Shown: positions 16,815 through 25,502, counted from the stretch's first letter. The stretch is 64,000 nucleotides of DNA from JAXGMV01 sp040772085 (GCA_040772085.1 JAXGYU010000001.1:496001-560000), one strand, 5' to 3'. The notes: a model not told the origin generated them from the sequence alone. Translations and numbers: made by a program.

Positions 16815-18014
16815 ATGAGGATATATTTTCCGATGTTATTAATTTTTGTCATACTCAGCCTTTCAATTTCTGCGGGTTGCGCGCAGGTACCCTCACAAGC
16901 TCCAGCGACTCAGGACGAGGCGAAACCGACCTCTGTTTCCACTGAACCAGCACCGCAGGCAACAAATGAGGAACTAACCGTGGAAGCTCCTACTGAGACC
17001 GAACAAGCAGCGCATAACGCGCTGGTAAAAAACTACAATGATTTTATAAATGCTGAAGCCGAGCAGAAGAAATTCAGCGGCAGCATCATCCTTGTCCGTC
17101 ATGGCGAGATCATTCTCTCACAAGGCTACGGCTTTGCGGATCAGGACAAGCAGGTCAAAAACACGCCTCAGACTCGCTTCAGGATCGGGTCGATTACCAA
17201 GCAATTTACCGCCGCCGCGATTATGCAGCTCAAGGAGGCGGGTAAGTTGCAGGTCGACGACCTGATCTGCAAATATCTGAAAGACTGTCCGGACACCTGG
17301 TCTGAGATCACGATCAAGCAATTGCTCAACCATTCTGCCGGCATTGTCAGTTACACCGATCTTGAAGAATACTGGGATCAGATGGGTGAGCCACAGACCC
17401 CGGAGCAGTTGATTGGCCGTTTTATCGACAAGCCATTACTTTTCGAGCCCGGGTCAAAATGGGATTACAGCAATTCGAACTACGCCATTCTCGGTTATCT
17501 GATCGAGCAGCTTTCAGGCATGCCTTACGACGAGTACATCATTAAGCATATTTTCATCCCGCTCGGCATGAGCAACAGCGGTTACGACCACAACGATCCT
17601 TCCCTGGCGATTGGCTATAACTACGACCTGGATGCCCCAGCCGAGTACATTCACATGAGCACCCCCTATGCCGCCGGCGGTTTGTTCTCGACGGCTGAGG
17701 ATCTCTACAAATGGGACCGCGCTCTTTATACCGACGCCGTCCTTTCAAAGGGATCCATCGCTGAGATGTCTGCCCCCACGATCATGGCCTGGGAGGAGGA
17801 CAACGAATATTATGGCTACGGTTTGAGCGTCTGGGATAAAGGTGAAGGTCGATATCAGATTGGTCATGACGGCTACATCAACGGCTTTACCGGATTGATC
17901 CTGCGCTACCCCAACACTGATTCAGCCATTATTGTGCTCACCAACCAGGAGGAAGCTGACCTGGGCGCCATCGTCGGGAAGATCATCGAGGTCTTCGGAG
18001 AGTTTTACGAATAG
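16815..18014 (+). CDS. Serine hydrolase lipoprotein, beta-lactamase class C/PBP-like
   Basis: Exported lipoprotein of 399 residues. The signal peptide ends in the lipobox SAGC near residue 23, followed by a Pro/Thr/Glu-rich linker to about residue 65. The catalytic domain has S126-I-T-K129 (SxxK), Y218-S-N220 (YxN) and H351-D-G353 (the HxG that replaces KTG in class C-like esterases and peptidases). Likely roles are D-amino-acid peptidase or esterase activity on peptidoglycan peptides; true beta-lactamase activity cannot be asserted. The ribosome binding site AAGGAGGG at 16803-16810 is strong. A terminator follows directly. Confidence 0.87.
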   Translation: MRIYFPMLLIFVILSLSISAGCAQVPSQAPATQDEAKPTSVSTEPAPQATNEELTVEAPTETEQAAHNALVKNYNDFINAEAEQKKFSGSIILVRHGEIILSQGYGFADQDKQVKNTPQTRFRIGSITKQFTAAAIMQLKEAGKLQVDDLICKYLKDCPDTWSEITIKQLLNHSAGIVSYTDLEEYWDQMGEPQTPEQLIGRFIDKPLLFEPGSKWDYSNSNYAILGYLIEQLSGMPYDEYIIKHIFIPLGMSNSGYDHNDPSLAIGYNYDLDAPAEYIHMSTPYAAGGLFSTAEDLYKWDRALYTDAVLSKGSIAEMSAPTIMAWEEDNEYYGYGLSVWDKGEGRYQIGHDGYINGFTGLILRYPNTDSAIIVLTNQEEADLGAIVGKIIEVFGEFYE

Positions 18015-18035
18015 AGCGATTTGATGCGGTAGAAG

Positions 18036-18065
18036 GGGACTCTCGCAGGGGAGTCCCTTGCTTTT
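18036..18065 (+). terminator. Intrinsic terminator after serine hydrolase
   Basis: GGGACTC (18036-18042) pairs with GAGTCCC (18051-18057) around an 8-base loop. TTGCTTTT follows. Confidence 0.8.
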
Positions 18066-18094
18066 CCAGACATTCATCATCTCATAGCCGCGTC

Positions 18095-18123
18095 TTGACC
18101 GCCTTTTTTGGCTATGATAAGAT
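18095..18123 (+). promoter_or_regulatory. Promoter of the M23 peptidase gene, leaderless geometry
   Basis: TTGACC (18095-18100), a 17-base spacer, then TAAGAT (18118-18123) preceded by TGA as an extended -10. The ATG at 18130 begins six bases after the -10, where transcription would start, and no Shine-Dalgarno sequence precedes it. Confidence 0.6.
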
Positions 18124-18129
18124 GAAAAA

Positions 18130-19335
18130 ATGAGTGATTTGTCCGAACGACCTGTGATTGCCAGTTCACCTGATGTGGCTGGCGATCCAACCCCAACCCA
18201 AAAATCAACTGCAATCCCTGGCTGGAATAACCTGCTGCACACGCTGGCTAAGTACGGCCTGGGTGAGGTCAGTTTACGCGCGGCAACCGCTGCTTTAACC
18301 CTGATCATGATCGTGATCGTCCTGACGGTGATGGGCCGGTATTACCTGCCGCTCAGACAACTGGCGCGTTTTGAACAGGCACAGCAGGCGGCCCCCGCGT
18401 CGAGTGATAGTAATGTGGCGCTCGCGCCAATTTCAACCGAAGCCGCCAGCAATGGCGCCGGCGGTCTTTACCGCCTGACAACGTTGCACACCAACATGCC
18501 AACCCGTCCGCGGCTGTCAATCCAGAAATACACAGTTGTTGCCGGCGATACGATTTTCGGCATTGCTGAAAAATTCAACCTGCAGCCTGAGACGATCATG
18601 TGGAGCAATTACTACACGCTCAACGACGATCCGCATAAGCTTCGCCCGGGTCAGGAATTGAATATCCTGCCTGTCAATGGCGTTTATTACGAATGGCATG
18701 CCGGCGATGGTTTGAACGGTGTCGCGGAATACTATCACGTCACACCCGAGGCGATCGTTGACTATCCTGGCAACAACCTGTCTGCCGGCACAATCGGTGA
18801 TTATGCCGCGCCGAACATCGCGCCCGGCACCTGGCTGGTGATCCCGGGCGGAACGCGTGAATTCATCGTCTGGAGCGCGCCGCGCATCACCCGGGAGAAC
18901 CCGGCGGTCGCGAACGTGCTCGGCGCTGGCGCGTGCGCGCCGGTCACCGAGGGCCCGATCGGCAATGGTACCTATGTCTGGCCGACGAGTGAACACTACA
19001 TCAGCGGCTTCGACTACTCACCCGAGACCAATCACGGCGGCATCGACATCGGCGGCAAGATCGGCAACCCGATCTACGCGACGGACGCTGGCGTGGTGGT
19101 TTATGCCGGCTGGAATGACTGGGGCTATGGCAATATGGTCGTCATCGACCACGGCAATGGCTGGCAGAGCCTGTACGCTCATATGAGCGTCCTCAATGTC
19201 GGCTGCGGGTCCTATGTCTATCAGGGCGATTTGCTGGGCGGTATGGGTTCAACGGGCAATTCGTCCGGACCACATCTCCATTTTGAGCTGCGCAGCGAGT
19301 CGGTACGGGTCAACCCCCTGAATTTTGTGAACTGA
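18130..19335 (+). CDS. LysM / M23 family metallopeptidase
   Basis: Membrane-anchored cell-wall endopeptidase of 401 residues. An N-terminal anchor lies near residues 55-75 (LTLIMIVIVLTVMG). A LysM peptidoglycan-binding domain follows (YTVVAGDTIFGIAEKF) and a second LysM-like segment (HAGDGLNGVAEYYHVTPEAI). The LytM/M23 zinc domain covers about residues 285-401: H302 and D306 (HGGID) and H382-L-H384. All metal ligands are present, so the enzyme should be active on peptide cross-links. It converges on the lytic transglycosylase with only two bases between stops. The gene appears to be leaderless (see the promoter at 18095). Confidence 0.92.
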   Translation: MSDLSERPVIASSPDVAGDPTPTQKSTAIPGWNNLLHTLAKYGLGEVSLRAATAALTLIMIVIVLTVMGRYYLPLRQLARFEQAQQAAPASSDSNVALAPISTEAASNGAGGLYRLTTLHTNMPTRPRLSIQKYTVVAGDTIFGIAEKFNLQPETIMWSNYYTLNDDPHKLRPGQELNILPVNGVYYEWHAGDGLNGVAEYYHVTPEAIVDYPGNNLSAGTIGDYAAPNIAPGTWLVIPGGTREFIVWSAPRITRENPAVANVLGAGACAPVTEGPIGNGTYVWPTSEHYISGFDYSPETNHGGIDIGGKIGNPIYATDAGVVVYAGWNDWGYGNMVVIDHGNGWQSLYAHMSVLNVGCGSYVYQGDLLGGMGSTGNSSGPHLHFELRSESVRVNPLNFVN

Positions 19336-19337
19336 TC

Positions 19338-19904
19338 CTAGCCTGAATAATCCGAGTAAATCTGCAGGATGATATCGGCATAATAGTAGCCGACGTCCAT
19401 CGGTCCGTAGGCGCGCAAGGCTTCGCGCAGACTGCCGGTGCGCGTGATCAGACTGCCCAGCAGGTTAGCGCCATAACTGATATTGAATTCAGGATCAAGC
19501 AGCTCGTTGGTGCCAGGGCGCGCCGCGAAGCAGGGGCCGTTGACGCACTGGAAGGTTGCGGCAATACCATCATTCGGCATGACCTGCATCAGACCGACCG
19601 CGCCGCTATGCGAGATGATGCTGGCGTTACCGCCGCTCTCCTGCAGGATGATGGCTGCCAGCAGGTTGGGATCGACATTGATCGCGGAAGCATATTTGTG
19701 GATCAGGTCACAATAGGCAAAGATTGCGTCAGGAAAGGCTGGCGCGAGCTGGCACGGCTCGATAGCGGCAAGCGGTTCAACGGCTGGGGCGGCCGGTGCG
19801 GCTGCCTGACTGGGTTGAATAGTGCCGGCAATTTCGAACAGCATATAGGCGCAGCATGCCAGCGCGGCGGAGATCATGAGGAGGACCAGACGTTTGAAGA
19901 TCAT
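19338..19904 (-). CDS. Lytic transglycosylase (SLT domain)
   Basis: Small exported or membrane-anchored muramidase of 188 residues. A signal anchor covers residues 5-25, an Ala/Pro-rich spacer follows to about 50, then the SLT domain: E89 in LQESGGNAS (catalytic glutamate), GAVGLMQVMPNDG and NISYGANLLGSLI. It cleaves glycan strands with 1,6-anhydro-MurNAc formation in the family. A GGAG ribosome binding site lies eight bases upstream of the ATG. It has a clear promoter with a 22-bp operator-like repeat, suggesting dedicated regulation. It is divergent from the serine hydrolase at 20059 and convergent with the M23 gene. Confidence 0.92.
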   Translation of the reverse strand: MIFKRLVLLMISAALACCAYMLFEIAGTIQPSQAAAPAAPAVEPLAAIEPCQLAPAFPDAIFAYCDLIHKYASAINVDPNLLAAIILQESGGNASIISHSGAVGLMQVMPNDGIAATFQCVNGPCFAARPGTNELLDPEFNISYGANLLGSLITRTGSLREALRAYGPMDVGYYYADIILQIYSDYSG

Positions 19905-19935
19905 GACGCATTCTCCAATTTCAAGGAATGTATAT

Positions 19936-19964
19936 ATAATAGAACATAAATTCTATTAAGTCAA
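19936..19964 (-). promoter_or_regulatory. Promoter of lytic transglycosylase with inverted-repeat operator
   Basis: On the minus strand TTGACT (complement of 19959-19964), a 17-base spacer and TATTAT (complement of 19936-19941). A perfect inverted repeat TAATAGAA-N6-TTCTATTA (19937-19958) fills the spacer and overlaps the -10, the position of a repressor operator. Confidence 0.7.
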
Positions 19965-19991
19965 GAGAACGCCTGAATTCGCCTCTTCCTG

Positions 19992-20034
19992 CCTGGTGTT
20001 GACAGGATTGACACCAGGGAGTTATTGTTATACT
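19992..20034 (+). promoter_or_regulatory. Promoter region with inverted repeat upstream of serine hydrolase
   Basis: CCTGGTGT (19992-19999) and ACACCAGG (20011-20018) form a perfect 8-bp inverted repeat with an 11-base spacer. Two TTGACA boxes (19999-20004 and 20008-20013) lie inside it, and TATACT is at 20029-20034, giving a short 15-base spacer from the second box. Promoter use is uncertain; the dyad itself is exact. Confidence 0.5.
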
Positions 20035-20058
20035 TGCGCTTATGAAGGTTGACAAAGC

Positions 20059-21576
20059 ATGAAGAGCCCGGCGATAAAACGTCCCACCGTCATCAACTCC
20101 AGACACCTGCATACGATCCTGAGGCTGGTGTCGCTATTGATGATTTTTGGCGCGGTGTTGCTGCTGGTGATGCAGTTGGTGCAGTACAGCCGGGTGCGCA
20201 ACACCTATCCGCCAGGCATGGTCATTGCCGGCGTACCGGCCGGGGGACTCTCGAGCTCCGATGCCGCTGCCAGGCTGGCACGCTCCTTCGGTCTGCCGAT
20301 CGAAATCCACTACATGGATTCGATCATCCAGATCAAACCATCCGCTGCCGGCTTCGAGCTTGATCTGGCCTCCATGCTGGCCGCTGCTGAGCTGCAGCGC
20401 ATCAACCAGCCGTTCTGGAGTGCCTTCTGGGATTATCTGTGGGACCGTCTGCCGGCGCCGCGTGAGGTTCCATTGCGGGCGACGATCTCCGAACAGCGGC
20501 TGCGCTCGTACCTGGAGCATGAGATCGCGACGCGTTATGACCGTGAACCGGCGGCTGCCATGCCGGTTGCGGGCGAGAGCACCTTCTCCGAGGGAGAGTA
20601 TGGCGCCGCGCTGGATATCGACCGCGCCGTTGTGCTGGTGGAAGCTGCCCTGCGTTCGCCGACGCAAAGGGTCGTCAAGCTCAGTTATAGTGAGGTACGC
20701 CCCAGCCGTCCGACGCTGGAAAATCTGGATATCATGCTGCGGCAGATCATTGAAGTCTCAAATTTCAGCGGTGTGGCTGAGGTCTATCTGCTGGATCTGG
20801 CTACGAATGAAGAGATCTCATTCGCCCTCAACGATGGCGTGGAGGTCACGCCGAATATCGCCTTCACGGCTGCCAGTACGATGAAAATCCCCATCCTGAT
20901 TTCGGCTTACAGGCGTATGTCCGAACCTTACCGCAATGAGGATTTGAAGAACATTCAGCTCATGATTGAGCGCTCTGAAAATGGACCCGCTGATGACCTG
21001 ATGCGCTCGCTGCTGGATACCAACCTCGGACCGCTCTCGGTGACCGATGACATTCACGCGCTTGGCATGAAAAATACCTTCCTGGCAGGATACTTTTATC
21101 CCGGCGCCACGCTATTGCAGGCGTTCAAGACACCCGCGAATCAACGTACGGATGTTGTCGTGGATCGTGATGTCTACAACCAGACCACCCCGATCGAGAT
21201 GGGATTGATGCTTAAGGACATTTACGATTGCGCGAAATTCAACGGCGGTTCCATCCCGGCGGTATTTGGCAATGACATCACGCAGAACGAATGCGATGCC
21301 ATGCTGACGGCGCTGAAGACCAACCGCATTGGTGTCCTGATCCAGGCTGGGCTGCCGGACGGCACCCCGTTCGCGCATAAGCACGGCTGGATCACCGAAA
21401 ATGACGGCATGATTCACACCATCGGCGATGCCGGCATCGTCTTCTCACCTGAAAACACTTATGTCATCTCGATTTTCCTTTACCACCCGGTGCAGTTGAT
21501 CTGGGATGATGCCAACTTGCTGATGGCGCAGCTCGGCACTGCCACCTATAACTATTTCAACCTACCGAAGCAGTAG
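20059..21576 (+). CDS. Serine hydrolase, class A beta-lactamase/PBP fold
   Basis: Membrane-anchored protein of 505 residues. A TM anchor lies near residues 20-45 (LMIFGAVLLLVMQLV). An N-terminal region of about 200 residues has the feel of a YoaR/VanW-type peptidoglycan-binding domain (VIAGVPAGGLSSSDAAARL). The C-terminal domain has S273-T-M-K276 (SxxK), S306-E-N308 (SDN equivalent) and K441-H-G443 (KTG equivalent). These are the three active-site motifs of the penicillin-binding fold, and the order fits class A-like enzymes (PF13354 type). It may be a D,D-peptidase rather than a resistance enzyme. Start: ATG 20059; no strong Shine-Dalgarno is seen. Confidence 0.85.
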   Translation: MKSPAIKRPTVINSRHLHTILRLVSLLMIFGAVLLLVMQLVQYSRVRNTYPPGMVIAGVPAGGLSSSDAAARLARSFGLPIEIHYMDSIIQIKPSAAGFELDLASMLAAAELQRINQPFWSAFWDYLWDRLPAPREVPLRATISEQRLRSYLEHEIATRYDREPAAAMPVAGESTFSEGEYGAALDIDRAVVLVEAALRSPTQRVVKLSYSEVRPSRPTLENLDIMLRQIIEVSNFSGVAEVYLLDLATNEEISFALNDGVEVTPNIAFTAASTMKIPILISAYRRMSEPYRNEDLKNIQLMIERSENGPADDLMRSLLDTNLGPLSVTDDIHALGMKNTFLAGYFYPGATLLQAFKTPANQRTDVVVDRDVYNQTTPIEMGLMLKDIYDCAKFNGGSIPAVFGNDITQNECDAMLTALKTNRIGVLIQAGLPDGTPFAHKHGWITENDGMIHTIGDAGIVFSPENTYVISIFLYHPVQLIWDDANLLMAQLGTATYNYFNLPKQ

Positions 21577-21603
21577 GGCGGAGCGCTGATGCCTGTTGTG
21601 GTT

Positions 21604-21630
21604 TATAATTTTGGACACAATTGTCCAAAA
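21604..21630 (+). promoter_or_regulatory. TATAAT -10 abutting a 9-bp inverted repeat
   Basis: TATAAT (21604-21609) is followed by TTTTGGACA (21609-21617) and TGTCCAAAA (21622-21630), perfect arms around four bases. The dyad covers the expected transcription start of the gene at 21661, a typical repressor position. No strong -35 is seen. It is not a terminator, as no T-run follows. Confidence 0.5.
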
Positions 21631-21660
21631 ATATGACCATCAACGCGCTCAAGTAGGCTT

Positions 21661-24600
21661 ATGGATGATACATTTCAAATAACTGATACACCATCCGATT
21701 CAAGGGGAGATTGGTTTAAGCAACACTGGTACACGATAGTCGTCGCCTTGATTCTTCTGCTGACCCTGGTCAGCCGCTTTTACAATCTGGGCGACCGTGT
21801 GATGGCGCATGATGAGGTCAATCATGTCGTGCCATCGTATGACTTCTTCTCCGGCAACTCGCTTTACATCCATAGCCCGGTCACGCATGGTCCGCTGCAA
21901 TTCCACCTGATCGCGCTTTCCTATTTCCTGTTTGGCGATAATGATTTCACCTCACGTCTGCCGCATGCCATTTTCAGCGTCGCGACCGTAATTGCGGTTC
22001 TGTTCCTCTTCAGGCGCTATATGGGCAAGTATGGCGCATTGATCGCCGGCGGTCTCTTTCTGCTTTCACCCTCGCTGCTTTACTACGGACGGTACGCCCG
22101 TAATGAAGCGTTCGTCGCGTTGTTCACGGTGGTCGCTTTCTACGCGGTTCTGCGTTATCTCGAAAAGGGGGAGCATAGCTCACTCATCATCCTGACCGCG
22201 GTCACAGCGCTGCATTTCGCGACCAAAGAAACGGCCTTCATCTTTGCGGCGCAGATGCTGCTCTTCCTGGCGATCTATTTTATGGGCGAGCTGGTCTCGA
22301 AACCCTGGCCGGAAGAGAAGTCCCGCACCATGTTCATCGGTCTTGGCATGGGCGCCATCAGCCTATTGCTGGGCGCGGTGGTGTTTGCCGCCATCGACGT
22401 CATCAAGAACAAAGCCGTCACCGAAGGATCGACCGCTGTCCCCGCTGAAGGTGCTGCGGCTGCCGCACAGAGCTTCCTGGGTCTGGAGATCGTGCTTGTG
22501 CTGCTGGCATTGCTGCTGGGTATCGCCGCGATTTATGTACTGATCCGGTCCTTCTCGATCACCTCGCTGAAGAACAGCCGGACGTTTGATCTGCTGATTG
22601 TGCTGGGCACATTTGTCCTGCCGCAACTGACCGCGTTCCCGATCAAGATGATCGGCTGGGATCCGCTCAACTATGCGGTCGACGGCCTCCTGCGGACGGG
22701 CATTGTCCTGGTGGTGATGTTCGCCATTTCGCTGGCAATCGGCTTGTGGTGGAACCGCAACACCTGGATCCTTTGCGCCATTACTTTCTACGGCATCTTC
22801 ATCGTGCTTTACACGGCTTTCTTCACCAATGGATTGGGTTTCTTTACCGGCATCGTTGGATCACTGGGCTACTGGCTGTCACAGCAGAGCGTCAACCGCG
22901 GTGAACAACCGTGGTACTACTTCCTGCTGGTGCTGGTACCGGTCTACGAGTACGCCGCTGCGCTTGGCACCCTGATGGCGGTTTATCTTGGCATTCGCTA
23001 TCGTAAGCTGGTCAACAAACCGCTTGAGGATCCGGAGCCGCTGGCATTGCCTGAACCTGAGCCCGCCTATGAAGCCAGCCTCGAGTCAGAGCCGTATAAT
23101 GAGGAGCTGACAGGCGAGGGCACAGCGCGCCTCCCTGTCCTGCTGTTATTCATCTACTGGTCGATCACCGCGTTGATCGCGTACAGCCTGGCCGGCGAGA
23201 AAATGCCCTGGCTGGTCGTTCACATCGCCATCGGCCTGCTGCTGAGCGCGGGCTGGGCGTTTGGTTTCATCCTTGAGAAAGTCAACTGGTCGGTGCTCGC
23301 ATCCCGTAAAGGATTGCTCGGGTTACTGGTACTTCCAGTCGCGTTCGCCAGTCTGTTTGGCGTGCTCTCGGGAATGCTCGGTGCCATCCCGCCATTTCAG
23401 GGGAACACACTTGATCAATTGCGTTCGACGGTTTCCTTCGTCAGCAGCTCGCTGTTCCTCGGTTTGAGCGTTGCCGGCATCTTTTACCTGATGAAAGACT
23501 GGCTGCTGAAAGACATGTTGAAATACGCGTTGGTACTGTTCATCGCGCTGATGGTTCTTCTGAATGCCAGAACATCCTACCGGGCTAACTACGTCCTGCA
23601 GGACACCGCCATGGAATACCTGGTCTATGCCCACGCGGCGAACGGGCCGAAGGAAATCCTCAAACAGGTTGAAGAGATTTCAAAACGAACTACGAATGGA
23701 TTGAACCTCAAGGTCGCGTATGACAACGACGCGCTCTATCCCTACTGGTGGTACCTGCGGCACTATCCCAACAAGTTCTGGTTTGGCGAGAAGATCAACC
23801 GCAGCCTGCGCGACTATCCGGTGCTAATCGTATCGGATGGGAATTACGGCAAAATCGCGCCAGTCATCCGCGACGAATACATCTCTTACGAGTACACGCG
23901 GCTGTGGTGGCCCAACCAGGATTATTGGAATCTGACGAACGAGCGCTTTAGAAACGCCATCACCTCACCCGAACAGCGGGCAGCAATCTTCCAGATCTGG
24001 CTCAATCGCGATTTTTCTTATTACGCCAAAATCAACAACAAATCCGACCTGACGCTGGAGACCTGGTCACCGTCTACGCGGTTCAAGATTTTTATTCGCA
24101 AGGACATCATCAATAACATCTGGAATTATGGGGTTGTGCCTGTGCCTCCGGCGCCAGACCCATATGCCGCGAATACACTCACGCTGGCGGCTGACAAAAT
24201 GATTGGCAGCAAGGGCAGTGGTGACGGTCAGTTCAACGATCCGAAGGGGATTGCCCTGGCGCCTGATGGACGCATTTACGTCAGTGACACGCGTAATCAT
24301 CGCATCCAGCGCTTCAGCGCCGATGGTGTGTTTGAACTGGCCTGGGGCGTCTTTGGCGATGTCGCCACGGGTAGCGGCAATCCTGGCACCTTCAATGAAC
24401 CATGGGGACTGGCAGTCGGTCCGGATGGATCCGTTTACGTCGCCGACACCTGGAACCACCGCATCCAGAAATTCAACGCTGATGGCGAGTTCCTGCAGAT
24501 GTGGGGTTACTTCAGCCAGGATGGCACGCCCAACGCCTTCTACGGCCCGCGCTCCGTCGCGGTTGACAGTCAGAACCGGGTTTACGTCAGCGATACCGGC

Positions 24601-25077
24601 AACAAACGCATCGTGATCTTTGACGCTCAGGGTGCGTTCCTGGGGCAGTTTGGCACCCCCGGCATGGAAGCCGGACAGTTTGACGAGCAGGTCGGCGTCA
24701 CCGTCAGCAATGAAGGTCTGGTCTATGTGGTCGATACCTGGAATCAGCGTGTGCAGGCGTTCAAGGAAGGTACCGTACCCAATACTTTCGCGCCTTACAT
24801 GCAGTGGGAGGTCGAAGCCTGGTTCGGCAGCAGCATTGAGAATAAACCCTATATCACTGTGGATCCGGCTGGCAATGTCTTCATCAGCGACCCCGAAGCC
24901 TCGCGCGTGATTGAATTCAATCGCGATGGCGCCTACCTCAGAAATTGGGGTGATGTCGGCAACGCAGACACCAGTCTGGGTTTACCCGTCGGGCTGGCAG
25001 CCGACACTCATGGCGGCATCTGGGTCGTGGATTCGCTCAACAGCCGCATCATGCATTTTGTGATGCCGGCAGACTAA
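21661..25077 (+). CDS. Agl23-like GT-C membrane protein with C-terminal NHL propeller
   Basis: Large 1138-residue protein. Residues about 25-640 contain some fifteen hydrophobic segments of the TIGR03663 'flippase activity-associated protein Agl23' family, with the first-loop MAHDEVNHVVPSYDF acidic motif and the RYARNEAF loop. Residues about 640-840 are soluble. Residues 845-1135 hold six NHL blades, for example GQFNDPKGIALAPDGRIYVSDTRN split over the first blade and VYVADTWNHRIQKF in the second. The membrane part is probably a glycosyltransferase or oligosaccharide-processing enzyme; the propeller would lie outside. It is flanked by envelope genes. Start ATG 21661 has only a weak ribosome binding site. 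Function is not established. Confidence 0.82.
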   Translation: MDDTFQITDTPSDSRGDWFKQHWYTIVVALILLLTLVSRFYNLGDRVMAHDEVNHVVPSYDFFSGNSLYIHSPVTHGPLQFHLIALSYFLFGDNDFTSRLPHAIFSVATVIAVLFLFRRYMGKYGALIAGGLFLLSPSLLYYGRYARNEAFVALFTVVAFYAVLRYLEKGEHSSLIILTAVTALHFATKETAFIFAAQMLLFLAIYFMGELVSKPWPEEKSRTMFIGLGMGAISLLLGAVVFAAIDVIKNKAVTEGSTAVPAEGAAAAAQSFLGLEIVLVLLALLLGIAAIYVLIRSFSITSLKNSRTFDLLIVLGTFVLPQLTAFPIKMIGWDPLNYAVDGLLRTGIVLVVMFAISLAIGLWWNRNTWILCAITFYGIFIVLYTAFFTNGLGFFTGIVGSLGYWLSQQSVNRGEQPWYYFLLVLVPVYEYAAALGTLMAVYLGIRYRKLVNKPLEDPEPLALPEPEPAYEASLESEPYNEELTGEGTARLPVLLLFIYWSITALIAYSLAGEKMPWLVVHIAIGLLLSAGWAFGFILEKVNWSVLASRKGLLGLLVLPVAFASLFGVLSGMLGAIPPFQGNTLDQLRSTVSFVSSSLFLGLSVAGIFYLMKDWLLKDMLKYALVLFIALMVLLNARTSYRANYVLQDTAMEYLVYAHAANGPKEILKQVEEISKRTTNGLNLKVAYDNDALYPYWWYLRHYPNKFWFGEKINRSLRDYPVLIVSDGNYGKIAPVIRDEYISYEYTRLWWPNQDYWNLTNERFRNAITSPEQRAAIFQIWLNRDFSYYAKINNKSDLTLETWSPSTRFKIFIRKDIINNIWNYGVVPVPPAPDPYAANTLTLAADKMIGSKGSGDGQFNDPKGIALAPDGRIYVSDTRNHRIQRFSADGVFELAWGVFGDVATGSGNPGTFNEPWGLAVGPDGSVYVADTWNHRIQKFNADGEFLQMWGYFSQDGTPNAFYGPRSVAVDSQNRVYVSDTGNKRIVIFDAQGAFLGQFGTPGMEAGQFDEQVGVTVSNEGLVYVVDTWNQRVQAFKEGTVPNTFAPYMQWEVEAWFGSSIENKPYITVDPAGNVFISDPEASRVIEFNRDGAYLRNWGDVGNADTSLGLPVGLAADTHGGIWVVDSLNSRIMHFVMPAD

Positions 25078-25086
25078 TTAACCTTA

Positions 25087-25116
25087 AAGACCGCGCGTAA
25101 AGCGCGGTCTTCTTTC
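25087..25116 (+). terminator. Intrinsic terminator after the Agl23-like gene
   Basis: AAGACCGCGC (25087-25096) and GCGCGGTCTT (25102-25111) form a perfect 10-bp stem with a 5-base loop. CTTTCT follows. A short T-run on the other strand may let it act for the convergent gene too. Confidence 0.88.
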
Positions 25117-25127
25117 TCGAGGAACGC

Positions 25128-25502
25128 TTAGTCCTCGTTATCTTTCAGGAACAGATTGAGGATAAAACTGACCACGCTGACGATCAGCGCGCCGAGGAAC
25201 GCGGGGATCACGCCGGCAACCGAGAAGCCGACCCCGAATTGCGTGCCGATCCAGCCGGCCAGCGAAAACAGAATGGTGTTGATCAGCAGGTAACCGAATC
25301 CGAGGGTCAGAATGATGAAGGGGCAGCCGACAACGGTTAATATCGGTTTGACCAACGCGTTGACGATACCGAAGATCAGCGCCAGCCAGGCGAAGCTCAG
25401 CCAGTTGGTAGACTGCGGTGTAATGCCATGCCCGTTCATCAGGTAAACCGCGGCGTATAAGGCGATGGCGTTGATAATCAGGGACACGATAAATTTTTTC
25501 AT
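25128..25502 (-). CDS. Phage holin family IV-like membrane protein (DUF360/PF04020 type)
   Basis: Small membrane protein of 124 residues with four hydrophobic segments: FIVSLIINAIALYAAVYL, an LSFAWLALIFGIVNALV segment, PFIILTLGFGYLLINTI and VAGVIPAFLGALIVSVVSF. It matches the widespread chromosomal 'mycobacterial 4TMS holin' family whose role in bacteria is unknown. There is no phage context. GAGG precedes the ATG on the minus strand. A charged KDNED tail ends the protein. Confidence 0.85.
   Translation of the reverse strand: MKKFIVSLIINAIALYAAVYLMNGHGITPQSTNWLSFAWLALIFGIVNALVKPILTVVGCPFIILTLGFGYLLINTILFSLAGWIGTQFGVGFSVAGVIPAFLGALIVSVVSFILNLFLKDNED

Noticed and set aside
25128..25502. Prophage holin
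   Set aside because: No lysin, structural or integrase genes nearby; the family is widespread on bacterial chromosomes.
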